A DNA stretch of 64,000 nucleotides from the NCBI GenBank assembly GCA_016748015.1, contig JAAOMT010000031.1, positions 310,001 to 374,000 on the forward strand, read 5' to 3'. Positions within the stretch are counted from its first letter, which is position 1. Every line of letters starts with the position of its first letter. This document shows, piece by piece, positions 11,986 to 22,938 of this stretch. Both the position numbers and the translations under genes were made by a program. The DNA is from Geosiphon pyriformis. Taxonomy: Eukaryota > Glomeromycota > Glomeromycetes > Archaeosporales > Geosiphonaceae. Below the pieces are notes generated by a model. That model did not search any database, was not told the origin of the DNA, and was given only the letters and a program-made list of their open reading frames with translations.

Positions 11986-14683
11986 AGAAGTTATTTAATA
12001 ATATCATTAAAAATTTTGGTTATTTTTTTAATATTGTTAATATTAAATTTATTATAAATACTGTTATTAATAAAAATTATTAAATTTATAATAAGTTATT
12101 TATTTTTAAAATAATTTTTTATACTTTAAATTATGTTTATTATTAAATTTATAATAAAATAACCAATTTTATATTAATAATTTATATAATTATTTTGTAA
12201 TAAAAATCAATTTTTTTATTGAAATTTTTAATCTTAAGCTTTTAAATAATATGCAGTTATTTTATAGTAAAAGTCAAATTTTTTTATAGAAAATTTTATT
12301 TATAAATTTTTTAATAATATAAAAAAATTACCAAAAAAAAATTAATGTTTTTTATATGATTTTTATTTAGATTTGAAACAATTAAACTATAAATTTCAAA
12401 ATATTAATTAAGATAATAAATTTTAATATCATAAAACAAGTTGGTTTTTTAAGTAAAGTTTTATTTTATTAATTTATAATATTTAAATAATTTTTTTTTA
12501 AAAAAAAAGCTTTTTTATATAATTAATTTAAATATTATTTTAAGTTTTAATATTTTTTGCTAATATTTTTACCAATTTTTTAAAAATTAAATGTATATTT
12601 TAGCAAATTACAAATTTTTGAATATTATATAAATTAAATTATATATTAAATAATAATAATAAAAATAAAATAATATATTAATTAATAATAAAAATTATAA
12701 AAATAATTTTATGTTAACTAATAACTTAATTTTTGTTTAATAATAATAGATTAAAAAAAATATTTTTAAAACAATAATATTAATTTTATATTATTAAAAA
12801 AACCAATTTAACAAATTAATTTTATCATTATTAATATAAATAAAAAAGTTATTTAGCTTTTTTACTTTTGCTTAAAACAAAAAAAAAGTTTTTTTAAAAA
12901 AAAATTATATGTTAATAAATAATTTTTTTTATTACTAATTGGTTTAAAAAAAAACTTTTACTTTTTTAAAATTTTAAAAAATTATTAAATTTATATTTAT
13001 ATTAAAATTAAGTTTAAAAAAAATTTAAAATATTAGTTAAAAGATAAATATATATTATATTATTATAAAAAAGAATATTCAAAATCTTATATTTTATATA
13101 ATTTTATATAATATGTGATTTTAGATTTTTATTAATTAATTAAAATATAAAAATATCAAAATTTTATAACTTTAAATAATACATAATTTATTAATTAATT
13201 AGAATATAAAAATTCAATCTAATTTATAATATATAAATTGAATTTTTAGTATTTTAAATTTTTTGTGTTTATCATATAACTATATTCAAATATATTACAA
13301 AATCTTTGATGTTAATTTGTAAAAGTTTTATAAATATAAAACTTATTGTATTATAATATAGTTAAGAAAACTTGTATATTAAAAAAGTTTAATAATAAAT
13401 AAAATCAAAAATACAATATTAAAAATAAAATAAATTAGGAAATAAAAAACATAAATAAAAGATATACTAAATCAGAAAATAAAAGATGTATTAAATCAGA
13501 AAATAAAAGATATATTAAATTAGACACAAATTTGTAGTTATTTTTATATAAATAAAATAATAAGTTGAGATATTTAGATTAATATATTTTTATAACAATT
13601 TCGATTACAAATTTTGTTAATATTTTTAAAATAGTTATAAAAAAGCTTTTTTAAATTTAGTTAAATAATATTAATTAAAATAAAATTTATTAAATTATAA
13701 TAAAAAGTTATAATAGAATTTATTATTTAAATATTATAAAATTAATAATATTTAAGTAATTTATTTTTGTAAATAAAAATTTAATATGTATTATTAAAAA
13801 TTAATATAAACAAAAAATTATAAAAAAAAGAAAATAAGTAATAAATATTTTTATATATTTTATTAATAAATATAATTACATATAATTTTTTTTTAATAAA
13901 AAATATTATAATTAATTATAATTTAATTATATACAATTAAATTAAATATGTTATTATTTGTTTTAACTTTAAAAAAACTTTAGAAAATGATTTTAAAATA
14001 ATTACAGTTTTTAATAATATGAATTTAAAATAAAATAAATTAGTTTTATTATTTTGTTTTTATAATTTTAATATAAAGTTTAAAAATCTATTAAAAAAAG
14101 TTTGTTTAAATTAAACAATTAGTATTTAGCTTATATATATATATATATTAAAAAACAGATTTTTATAAATTATCTTAATTTTTTGATAAAAAAACTTAAA
14201 TACAAATTATTAAAAAATTTTTGGTAAATTTATTTATATTTTTTATTAAAATTAAAATTAAAATATTAAATATATCTTGTTAATTATTTATTAAAAATTA
14301 ATATAAATTTGAATTAAACCATATGAAAAATTTTATAATTTGGTATTATTATTATTATTATATATATAATAAATTTAAAATTTTGTGAATTAAATTTTTT
14401 TATAAAAAACGAAAATTTAATTGTGTTTATTGTTTTTAATAATTTAATATTTAACTTTTTCTGTTTTTTTTTTTTAATAAACAAAAGTTATGTTAAAATT
14501 TTTGTTATTATTAATCAAAAAGTTATTTAAAAATTACCAAAATAATAAATTAAATTATTAAGCCAGAATTACCAATAATTAAAAATTAAACTAGTTTTAA
14601 TATTATTAATTATTTTGCTAATTCTATTTTTTTGGTTATTTAAATAAAAACAATAAAAATAATCAAAACTTTTTGCAATAGTA

Positions 14684-14730
<47 letters not shown>

Positions 14731-14786
14731 TAACTTTGATTTCTAGTCTAGTGAAATAAATGATTTAATTTTTGAGAAAAAATAAG
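11986..14786. other. AT-rich desert with (AAT)n microsatellite
   Basis: Extremely AT-rich, nearly CpG-free, without open frames. A perfect (ATA)n run lies at about 14680-14731, just past the 3' end of the PARP-like gene. No element could be identified. Confidence 0.6.
14680..14731. repeat. (AAT)n microsatellite
   Basis: About 16 consecutive ATA/AAT units at the boundary between AT desert and gene island, roughly 55 bp beyond the stop codon of the minus-strand PARP-like gene. Confidence 0.95.
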
Positions 14787-16547
14787 TTAGACCTGGTAAA
14801 CAATGAAATAACATGGAACACAGGCATCCTCTTTATATACAATTAATTCATCATATTCTAGTCCATTCTCGGATTTAGTTGGCTCTCCCACGACACTATG
14901 ATATCCTTCGGGAAGAGTATCAGGATTAAACTTTTGAAATACACATTGTTCAAATCGATTCCCGACTATCACCCGATTCAAGAACATTGTTCGATATGTG
15001 GTTTCTTTTAGTTTTGAATATATTTGAAATTTACTCGAGAACCTGTGATCTTGGAGTATTTTTAATGTTTTTTGGGAATCTTCATTGTAAACATGAGATT
15101 TTGAGGGACTAGAAGAGAAGTAAATTCCTTCACCAAAAAAGCCTCTTGCATCTGATAAAGAAAGTTTGTAAGAGGTTCGAATTATTCCACAAGTTGCACA
15201 TTTAGGATTAGTGCATAAAGTTTTGGTGGATAAGCCGAGAAGACAAATTTGTGAGGTGCCGTGAAATCTTCTAAATTGGATGAGGAAAAAAGTAAATGAA
15301 CAAGTTAAGTTTAGAAATGTTGGAATCAAATAAAGACCAAATGTTTGATGATATACCTTTGTTCATTTCCACTTGTCATTGCTTAAGGAAAGGAAAGGAA
15401 AGGAAAGGAAAGGAAAGGAAAGGAAAGGAGAGGAGAGGAAAGGAAAGGAAAGGAAAGGAAAGGAAATGAAAGGAAAGGAAATGAAAGGAAAGGAAAGGAA
15501 AGGAAATGAAAGGAAAGGAAATGAAAGGAAAGAAAAAAGGAAAGGAAAGGAAAGGAAAGAAAAAAGGAAAAAGGAAAGGAGAGGAAAAAAATATTTTATC
15601 AATTAATATTTAAAAAATTTAAAAAAATTTTTATTTGAAATTTCAAATCAATCTTATTGAATAAAACCTACTTCGTTTTCCATTTCCTTTTGGAAACTTT
15701 CTTCCTTGAAAATTTCCTTCTTCCTCAACTTTATCTCTATATCTTTTATATCTAGAGACGTAAAAAAAAAAAAAATTGGAAAAAAAGATTGGAAAAAAAG
15801 ATTATTTACAATTAATTGAAAAAATTTCTTTTATTCAAATACCTATTCAAAATATTTATATCCAAAAAAATTTTCCAAACTGAAATAATTTTCGGTGGTC
15901 GTAATCCACTTGCTTTCCAACCTTTGTTCCATTGTTCTGAAACTGATTTATAAGCATCTTCAGATTGGGCTATTTGGATTATGCATGGGGCTGTTTAAAA
16001 TTTGGGAATATGTTTTAGAGGAAATTTTTTTTTTAAAAAAAAAATCATTTTAAAAACTATATTATTATTAAATTCACCTTTCATAAGATTGTCCCAATTT
16101 GGAATTTTGTCTCTGCATGCTTTAGAGCACCATAAAGTTTGTGAATTGTAAATCGTTTTATTCTAACAAGGGAGAAATTTTCGAGGGGCATAAAATGGGA
16201 AGCAAAAAATAAAAATATAAATATAAATAAAAAAAAACCGTTTTAATTTTCAATTCAGGAAAATTCATTTAAATCACAAGCTTATATTTCATTTCGACTC
16301 AATATGATGGGATTTTACAAACCTTACAATTCAAACAATTTCTACATCTTACTTTCCCACAATAAAGTGAACCTTGAACATGTGGAAACCTTTTACATTG
16401 GGTACATGGGCTGATAATTTTTCCTTCATCATCGAATGATTGGTTAAAGGTATTAATTCGACAGAAATCACTACAATGATTACTATTGTATCCTTCTGGA
16501 TCAAGGTCTATTTCGTTTTTCTTACAATTTTGGCAGAAATTTGACAT
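14787..16547 (-). CDS. PARP-like ADP-ribosyltransferase with N-terminal Cys-rich domain (6 exons)
   Basis: Predicted to transfer ADP-ribose from NAD+. Exons (minus): 16547-16323, 16162-16078, 15990-15843, 15751-15672, 15381-15357, 15270-14787; phases agree, 348 residues. Residues 1-105 are Cys-rich, with CxxC pairs (CQNC, CTQC, CRNCLNC) plus single Cys residues, suggesting a zinc-binding module. The C-terminal 160 residues carry PARP signatures: FHGTS (H191-G192), FGEGIYFSSSPSKS, and DELIVYKED near the end, whose Glu suits the catalytic position. The tyrosine of the classical H-Y-E triad cannot be placed with confidence, so the enzyme could be a mono-ADP-ribosyltransferase or weakly active. 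The fourth intron contains a long (AAGGA)n repeat that reads as CCTTT toward the acceptor. The 25-bp fifth exon is very small, but its frame is needed to join RPPKII...KR to FHGTS. Substrate unknown. Confidence 0.8.
15385..15590. repeat. (AAGGA)n pentanucleotide repeat inside an intron
   Basis: About 200 bp of AAGGA units with interruptions (GGAGA, AAATG, AAAAAAGG). On the minus strand, the coding strand of the PARP-like gene, it reads (TCCTT)n and ends 4 bp before the 3' splice site at 15382-15383, so it is the polypyrimidine tract of that intron. The open frames it creates on both strands are artefacts. Confidence 0.95.
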
Positions 16548-17358
16548 GGATTTTTTTAAGTTAAGGATTTTTAAGTTTTGATAAAAAATCAAAAAATCAA
16601 AAGAAATATGATAAAGAAAGAATGATTAATGGGATTTAGAAGGTTAAAAAAAAAAATTTTTATTCGAGAAAGAAAAAACTTGAAGATATTAAAAAAATTT
16701 TTAAAAGGATAAAGAGATAAGAAATAATGAAATCCAAAAGTACCTATTTTATAATTTAATACATATTATTGATGTACAATGAACAATGAACAATGAACAA
16801 TGCCCACCATTGCATGTTGCAATACATTTGATATTTCTCAATGATACGCCTAAAAATAATCAATTATTTTTTACACTTTAAGTTGATTTAATTGTGATAT
16901 AGATTTCTAAATTTACGTTTCCTTCGCCAAGGCGAGTTTTCCTTTTGCCAAGGGGAGATTTTTTATTACTAAAAATATTTATTCTCAATTTGATATATAC
17001 CCTTTTTTTTTCTATGTTTGGTTGGGGATGATCTGAAGGCTGATTTTTCATTTTTTAAATGAGATGAATTTAATTCGTTAAAAAAAATTATAAATATATA
17101 TATATATATATATTTATATTATTTATATATTTATTTATTTATTTATTTATTTATTCACCATTTTAGAGAATATATAAAAATACAAATGTTTAATATTAAA
17201 ATTCAAAACTCAGGGATCGGTAGTTAAAAAAATAAATCGAAACTCTTAAAATAAAATGAGATAACAAACAAAAAAGATGGGGAAAATTTTTTTCATATCG
17301 ATTCGATCAACAAGTGGTGTTTAAGATGTATGAAATTAGAAAATTAGGGTTAAAATTT

Positions 17359-17396
<38 letters not shown>

Positions 17397-17499
17397 ATTT
17401 TCAAGATAAAAAAGAAAAAGAAAAAGAAAACTAATATGAAGATAAATTATAATTTTTCGGAAAAATGAAAATAAATTTCATTTTGAATCGTTTTGTCAC
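16548..17499. other. Intergenic region with simple repeats
   Basis: The 5' flank of the PARP-like gene and the 3' flank of the first NCWD paralogue. It contains (GAACAAT)n at about 16772-16802, an AT/ATTT microsatellite at 17095-17156 and a 40-odd base poly-A near 17353-17395. No gene seen. Confidence 0.6.
17095..17156. repeat. (AT)n then (ATTT)n microsatellite
   Basis: Compound simple repeat: TA dinucleotides running into ATTT tetranucleotides. Confidence 0.9.
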
Positions 17500-18076
17500 T
17501 TACAATTTAACGATCGTTCGAAAGCATTGCTCACATTTTCGAATAGGTGCATAATAAGGTGACCAATTCCAAATCAAATTATTCGCAGTCCTTTATAAAA
17601 AAAAATTTAAGCATAAAAATTTTTTTTTTTTAATATGATTCAAGCTTAAAAAAAACTTTTAATTCAAATCATAATTTTTTTACGCACTGTTTATCGAATC
17701 CATTCTGAATCATTTTCCAAACTGAATCCCAACAATTTCCCGCTCCAAAAAAGAAACCAAATTTTTTATTGCCTCCACAAGCATTATAAAAATCTCTTAT
17801 TCTTAATCCAGATTTAGTTTTATAATATTTAGAATTTCTCCATTCATTGCTTCGATTCACAATTTGAAGGGATTCAATCACTGGACCATTTTTCGGTGGT
17901 TCCTTAGTATTATGAATAAACCATCTTTCTCCTGTTTCCGTGACTAAAACCATCCCATAGTGACCAAAAAGTGGTGATATTATATGAGATCCTGTATTAT
18001 TTGGATGTACATAAACTGCTGCTACCACAACGATTGAGTTTAAAACTTGAGAGTTTTGATGAGGTAGAATTTGCAT
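17500..18076 (-). CDS. Small protein with HYG/IHN/NCWD pattern, paralogue 1
   Basis: Unrecognised family. Two exons, 18076-17688 and 17590-17500, give 159 residues. It is clearly paralogous to the gene at 19070-19641: same length, same intron position (two bases into a codon, after GFDK), and shared blocks VLNSIVV.AA.Y, HYGM...TE.GE.WF.HNT, YY.TKSGLR..DFY, NCWDS..KMI..GFDK, NWSPYYAP. The order His (GHYG), His (FIHN), then Cys (GNCWDS) resembles the active-site order of circularly permuted papain-like hydrolases (LRAT/PPPDE type). That is an inference from three short motifs only. The stop codon overlaps a good donor (GTAAGT at 17503-17498), so a further 3' exon is possible. No signal peptide seen. 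Confidence 0.65.
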
Positions 18077-18839
18077 TTCAATTATTTTTTATATTTTATT
18101 TTACTTTTAAATTATTTTTATCCAAGTTTTTTTCTTTCAATTTAATTATTCTAAAGGATTAAAATATTTTCCTCATTATCAACTTCAAATTTATAGAATT
18201 TTTCGTTTTAATTCTAGAATGGAAAAAAGAAAATCTAAATCTAAAAATCATTTCATCAATTGATACAGATTAATTCTAAATTCATGTTGACAAAAAACTT
18301 ATATCATATTACATTGTCCCTTCTAATCTTAATACTCTGAATATTTATGTAGGAGAAACGTTTTCACTATAATATGGGTGGTTAGTGTCTAAAGTAAAAA
18401 GATACATAAAATGATCTTACCTACCTACCTACCTATCTACCTATCTACCTATCTACCTATCTACTTATCTACTTATCTACCTATCTACTTATCTACTTAT
18501 CTACCTATCTATCTACCTACCTAAAATATCAAACCTCATTAAAATCATTCTCCGAAAAAAACTATCCTTGTTCTGCTCACTTAATGAATCAATAGTTTTA
18601 GATCACAATAATATTTCAAATTTTATATTTTGAATAAAGAAAAATTATATATTACTCAGTTTTTAAAATTTGTTTATGTTTAATAAATATTAAATCATAT
18701 TAAATAAATAATAATAAATAAATAATAAATAAATAAATAATAATAAATAAATAAATAAATTTATAAGCTTATAAACAAAGCTTATAATAATGAACTTAAT
18801 AAAAATATCATTTATAATTAGATTTAATTTTTCTTTTAA

Positions 18840-18871
<32 letters not shown>

Positions 18872-19069
18872 CTTGATTAGAAATTAATATTGTAATTAAT
18901 CTTAAAAATAATCAATTATCCTGAATTTCAAAAATCTTTTTTTTTTTTTATAATAAATTTTATTAAATTTAATCTATTTTACTTTAATAATAATAATAAT
19001 AATAATAATAAATTAAAAATATATTATTTAAAATAATAATAATAATAATAATTGTATATTTTTAAGAAA
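18077..19069. other. Spacer between tandem paralogues, rich in simple repeats
   Basis: Upstream region of paralogue 1 and downstream region of paralogue 2. It holds the CTAC/CTAT repeat, (AAAT)n runs near 18700-18765 and 18838-18870, and (AAT)n runs near 18988-19012 and 19031-19052. No further coding sequence seen. Confidence 0.6.
18418..18525. repeat. (CTAC/CTAT)n tetranucleotide repeat
   Basis: About 100 bp of CTAC, CTAT and CTTA units between the two NCWD paralogues. Confidence 0.95.
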
Positions 19070-19641
19070 CTAACATTTAAAAGGTTTTGGAAAAAAACAT
19101 TTGCTAACCCGATTTATAAAAGAGGTTAACGCGTAGACAAGACAATGAAAATAAGAGGTTAAGACGCGGGCAAGTGGATTAATCATCCGAAATGGAGCAT
19201 AATAAGGTGACCAATTCGAATTCAAATTATTCGCAATCCTGAATTGAAATAACATAAAATTTTAATATTTGATTTTTAAATAAAACACATAATTAAATAT
19301 ACTTACTCCTTATCAAAACCAATCAAAATCATTTTAGCCACCGAATCCCAACAATTTTTTGTATATTTAGAACCTTCATAAAAATCTTTTACTCTCAATC
19401 CAGATTTCGTTGAGTAATAAGGTGAATAAGTCCATTTATTACCTCTTTTCAAAATTTCTCCGGGATGAATTACGAGACCAAAATTTTGGGTATTATGAAC
19501 GAACCAAATTTCACCTGATTCGGTAGAAATAGCCATACCATAATGTGGACATATTTTACAGTTTTTTGAGTGTTTATAAATAGCTGCAGAAACCACAATT
19601 GAATTAAGAATTTTAGGGTCAGTGTTAGGGAGGACAGTCAT
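19070..19641 (-). CDS. Small protein with HYG/IHN/NCWD pattern, paralogue 2
   Basis: Tandem duplicate of the gene at 17500-18076. Exons 19641-19307 and 19238-19070 give 167 residues. I chose the ATG at 19641 (MTVLPNTDPK) because it aligns with the MQILPHQNSQ start of paralogue 1; an in-frame ATG at 19695 would add 18 basic and hydrophobic residues. It keeps PHYGM, WFVHNT, NCWDS and NWSPYYAPFR, but lacks the Gly/Phe-rich loop before NCWD. The C-terminal tail differs entirely (LTSYFHCLVYALTSF, hydrophobic) from that of paralogue 1. Both lie next to the PARP-like gene on the same strand. Function unknown. Confidence 0.65.
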
Positions 19642-20456
19642 TGCGAAAAAAAATTTCTTGATAAAAGAGATAGCTTTATTGAGTTTATTTTTCAATTCAA
19701 TTATTCTCCTTCAAGTCTTAATTTATGAAAATATTTCACAAGATTCTAGCTAGAAATAACTTTTATTCAATCATTCATCACTTTATGAAAATTTTCCTGA
19801 TAATATGATTAAATGATCGCTTAAAATTTCAAGCTGTTGCATATTTTTTCGCCTTATTGGGGGGGGGGGGGTTTGTTACTTATTCCAAGTAAACGAGTTA
19901 CGAAACGGATTACAACTCGGGATTGAAAAAATTATCAATGGAATCTTCTATATGACTAAATAAATATTCAAGTCTTTTCTAAATGAAAAATTTATTAAAC
20001 CACTCAAAAATTGAATTTGGTACCTATAAATATTATATTTTTGCTTATTTCCGAATTTTCAAATAAGTATTCTAGCAAAAATTCACAAATTTTTGCTAGT
20101 TTAATAAATTTGGATTAAATTTCTTCTGGATTATATCATGATTTTTTGATATCATAATTTTTAAATTTTTAGCCATGGACATGTATCAAATAATGAAAAA
20201 TATAATCTTTCATTGTTTATGTTTTTACCTTTAACTTATTGACAAAAAAAACTTTGTAAATTGAATCAAAGTATTGCTCAAATCCGAGGCATCTTTATTA
20301 ATTTTTTTTTACAATATCAAATGTCAAGAGTTTTATTAAATGCTAATGTTAAATGATTGTTTTGTTTTGTTTTTTAATTTCATTTTGGCAGCTAAATTTT
20401 TGAAGATTGCTTCATTGAATTACCAAAAACATTTTGTACATTAAAAATATTCATTT
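19642..20456. other. Intergenic region
   Basis: No coding sequence recognised. It includes an 11-G run at about 19860-19870, unusual in such AT-rich DNA. It is the promoter side of NCWD paralogue 2 and the 3' flank of the Kre9-like gene. Confidence 0.55.
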
Positions 20457-20590
20457 TTAAAAACGTTCATTCTTTATGAGCCTATTGAAAAAACCATGAA
20501 TGATTGCTGCCAACATAAAATTAAATCCAAATGTCCATACTATTTTTTCAATTTCATTCTTATTTGCATTACTAGTACTACTAATAGTGC

Positions 20591-20626
<36 letters not shown>

Positions 20627-21657
20627 CATCTTTATTGTCCCTTATTTGTCCTGAGCCATAATCATGATTCTTATTAATCAAGTCTCGACCATCGACTTCA
20701 CTACTTGCTTCATCACTATTCATTTTTGTATTATTATCCTTTTTTGGCGGAGGTGGAATAGGTAAAATTGTGAAAGGACCAACAACATCCCAAATTGTAC
20801 CTGGTGGATCATGCTGAAATCGAAGCTCAATATCGAGAAAAAAGAGACTAGAGTTTCGAATATTTGGTGAGAGAATAATTTGTATGGGATATTTAATAAA
20901 AGTCAAATTTGTTTGCTGGTTATGATAAATGTTCTGGTGAAAATTTTAAAGATCAATTAGTATCTGTTTAAAAGATATGAAAGATTTTGCCCATGAATAA
21001 AAAATTGAGATGATATCTCCCAAGAGGGAATTAATAATATTTGACTTCATCCACCAACCAAGTTTTCTCTTTTTTAAATTAACTTACCGAACGGTAGTCC
21101 CATTGCCATTCTTTATTGAGATTTTTATCCTCATTTTCATCTTCTCCTTGGCCCTCCTCTGTCAAATTTTGCTTTGGTTCCATAGTTAAGTTAGCAAACA
21201 ATAAAACATCAACCTGATGTATCAACAAAACAGTTTCATTTTCAACACGACAGCCAGGCCCAGAAACATCCCATTTGATCAGCATTTCATCTCCAGGTGC
21301 ATAACGATCACCTCTTTTTGGACTTGTGATATGAATTTTACATTGTTGTTCTTCTGAAGAAAAAGAGGTGAAAGGTGAATTTGGTGATTCGGTTGGAATC
21401 AATGTTGTTGTTGTTGTTGATGATGATGCTGTATATGTACGAGAGAAAGGGACGGAAACAGTTGTAATCCCGGGAATTGTAATTGGGAGAGTTGAAGAGG
21501 CATAAGGATTTTGAAATTGTATTGGTGAGGAAGGATTTTGTGAGTTTAAAGTTTTTGATGAATTTGACGAAGAAACGAATAGTTTTTGAAATAAGATTAT
21601 AATAACCAGAATCAAGAGCCATAATATTTTAGATGAAAAATTTTTTGATATCCTCAT
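20457..21657 (-). CDS. Kre9/Knh-like surface protein with signal sequence and C-terminal hydrophobic segment
   Basis: Exons 21657-21088 and 20933-20457 give 348 residues. Residues 11-28 (ILWLLILVIIILFQKLF) form a signal peptide or anchor. Then comes a Ser/Thr/Pro-rich stretch, and from about residue 115 a domain starting CKIHITSPKRGDRYAPGD and continuing IKWDVSGPGC. This pattern (I-T-S-P...G...Y..G....I.W) is typical of the fungal Kre9/Knh1 N-terminal domain, a beta-sandwich found in cell-wall glucan-assembly and GPI-anchored proteins. A poly-Asn run near residue 285 is encoded by ATT repeats. The C-terminal segment WTFGFNFMLAAIIHGFF could be a membrane anchor. The ATG at 21657 is preferred over 21789 because the upstream extension is translated from the pyrimidine-rich leader. 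Role in the wall is inferred from the domain. Confidence 0.72.
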
Positions 21658-21684
21658 TTCTAAATATTGAACTTTTAATGTTTT

Positions 21685-21726
21685 AAGGGGAAGGGGAAGG
21701 AGGGGGAGAGGGAAGGGGAAGGGGGA
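21685..21726 (-). promoter_or_regulatory. Pyrimidine-rich (CCCTT-type) leader of the Kre9-like gene
   Basis: On the minus strand a ~40-bp C/T tract lies 30-70 bp upstream of the chosen ATG. CT-rich blocks just before start codons are common in strongly expressed filamentous-fungal genes; functional significance here is inferred. Confidence 0.4.
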
Positions 21727-22479
21727 AACTCCGGATGAATAAAACTTTTTTTTTTTAAAAACTATTCCCCAAATATAATTTGTAAACATATATATTTAAA
21801 ACTTTTTATAAAATTCCACTATTCTAAATTTCCATAATTTTCTTCTCCTTTTCCCTACCCTTTTTTTTTAAATTAAATGTGAATATTGAAAAATAAAATT
21901 TGAGAAATTATTAGTTTTAAAATTTAGATTCGAACATCATTTTATCATTTTATCAAGAAACTTTAGACTTTTTATTAAAAAGAAATGCATGGCTGATTCA
22001 AAAACAATAATAATAAAATTTCTGTTGATTTGATTTGGTTTTCTTTTGAAATCACCAAAAACGCGTGATGCAGTGTGAAAGAATGGCAAATAATCGAATA
22101 TATTTGATGATGAAAATTCTTTAAATTCTAATTTGACTGCCATAGACTGATTCGCAAAAAAAGTTCACTCTTCTTTAAAAGTCAAATTATTTTTTTTGAT
22201 ATCAGATTTTTTTACTTTTTTTTTTTATTTTTTTTTATTTTTATTTTTTTGATTGATTGATGATTTTATAAATATTTTTCAATAAGGATGAATGATGCAT
22301 AACTGAAAATTTTTCAAAGATCCCCTAAAAAAAACTTTTATTTATTTTAATAGACCTCCAAAAAAAAAATTATTAATAAATTAAAACTTACTTTGATTCC
22401 TTAATTTTCTATTAAAACTTGACATATTTTTTTTTAAAAAAAAAAAAAAAAAATAGATTCCAGAAAAAATATTTAATTC
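21727..22479. other. Shared divergent upstream region
   Basis: Separates the minus-strand Kre9-like gene from the plus-strand Thr-rich gene. AT-rich with T and A runs. An open frame of 68 codons on the minus strand (21937-22143) has no family resemblance or codon evidence, so I do not call it. Confidence 0.5.
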
Positions 22480-22938
22480 ATGATTTCCGCTAATTTTATA
22501 CATTCAATTGGCTTCCAATACCCTTGTTATAATCCAAGTACTTCTACAATCATACTGCTGACTCTACTCTTCCTCATTCATACAATCATCTGCCCAACCT
22601 CTTTTCGAACTACAGCCCAAATTCTACCAACCACAACGATCCCTTTATTAACCACAGTACCTACACTTCATCCAGTAACCCAAACCACGCAGATACCTTT
22701 TCAAACTAAGATCCCTACTAAAATTCCCATTTCGAATATTGATAATTATAACAATCTACCTGGAAGCCCAGATCCGACGGAAATCCGTGTCATCTCCGCA
22801 AAAACTTTAAAGCATCCAGGCATTAAACCAACGATCATTAATGAGGAGAATAGTGGCACCACAACACATTCTGTTATTGATGCACAATTGTTTTTGATGA
22901 TCCTTGGTGTGGCTGTTATCATTGGATTTAATATATAA
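22480..22938 (+). CDS. Small secreted, Thr/Pro-rich protein with hydrophobic tail
   Basis: Intronless, 152 residues, no recognised family. A hydrophobic segment at about 22-40 (TIILLTLLFLIHTIIC) looks like a signal peptide or anchor. Residues 45-90 are rich in Thr, Pro and Ile (TTTIPLLTTVPTLHPVTQTTQ), suiting O-mannosylation. The C-terminus ends in a hydrophobic run (LFLMILGVAVIIGFNI), as in GPI-anchored wall proteins. It is divergent from another predicted surface protein, which fits a cell-wall role. GC content is higher than in the flanks. Reality of the gene is likely but not certain. Confidence 0.5.
   Translation: MISANFIHSIGFQYPCYNPSTSTIILLTLLFLIHTIICPTSFRTTAQILPTTTIPLLTTVPTLHPVTQTTQIPFQTKIPTKIPISNIDNYNNLPGSPDPTEIRVISAKTLKHPGIKPTIINEENSGTTTHSVIDAQLFLMILGVAVIIGFNI

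Noticed and set aside
4001-14786. AT desert as inserted mitochondrial DNA
   Set aside because: No mitochondrial gene or tRNA could be read, whereas LINE ORF remnants are clear.
15363-15606. Open frames of about 77-79 codons on both strands over the AAGGA repeat
   Set aside because: They are translations of a pentanucleotide repeat inside an intron; composition is purely repeat-driven.
21658-21789. N-terminal extension (44 residues) of the Kre9-like protein
   Set aside because: The extension is translated from a pyrimidine-rich leader, and the internal ATG directly precedes a proper signal sequence.
21937-22143. 68-codon minus-strand frame
   Set aside because: No family resemblance, located in a divergent promoter region; insufficient evidence.
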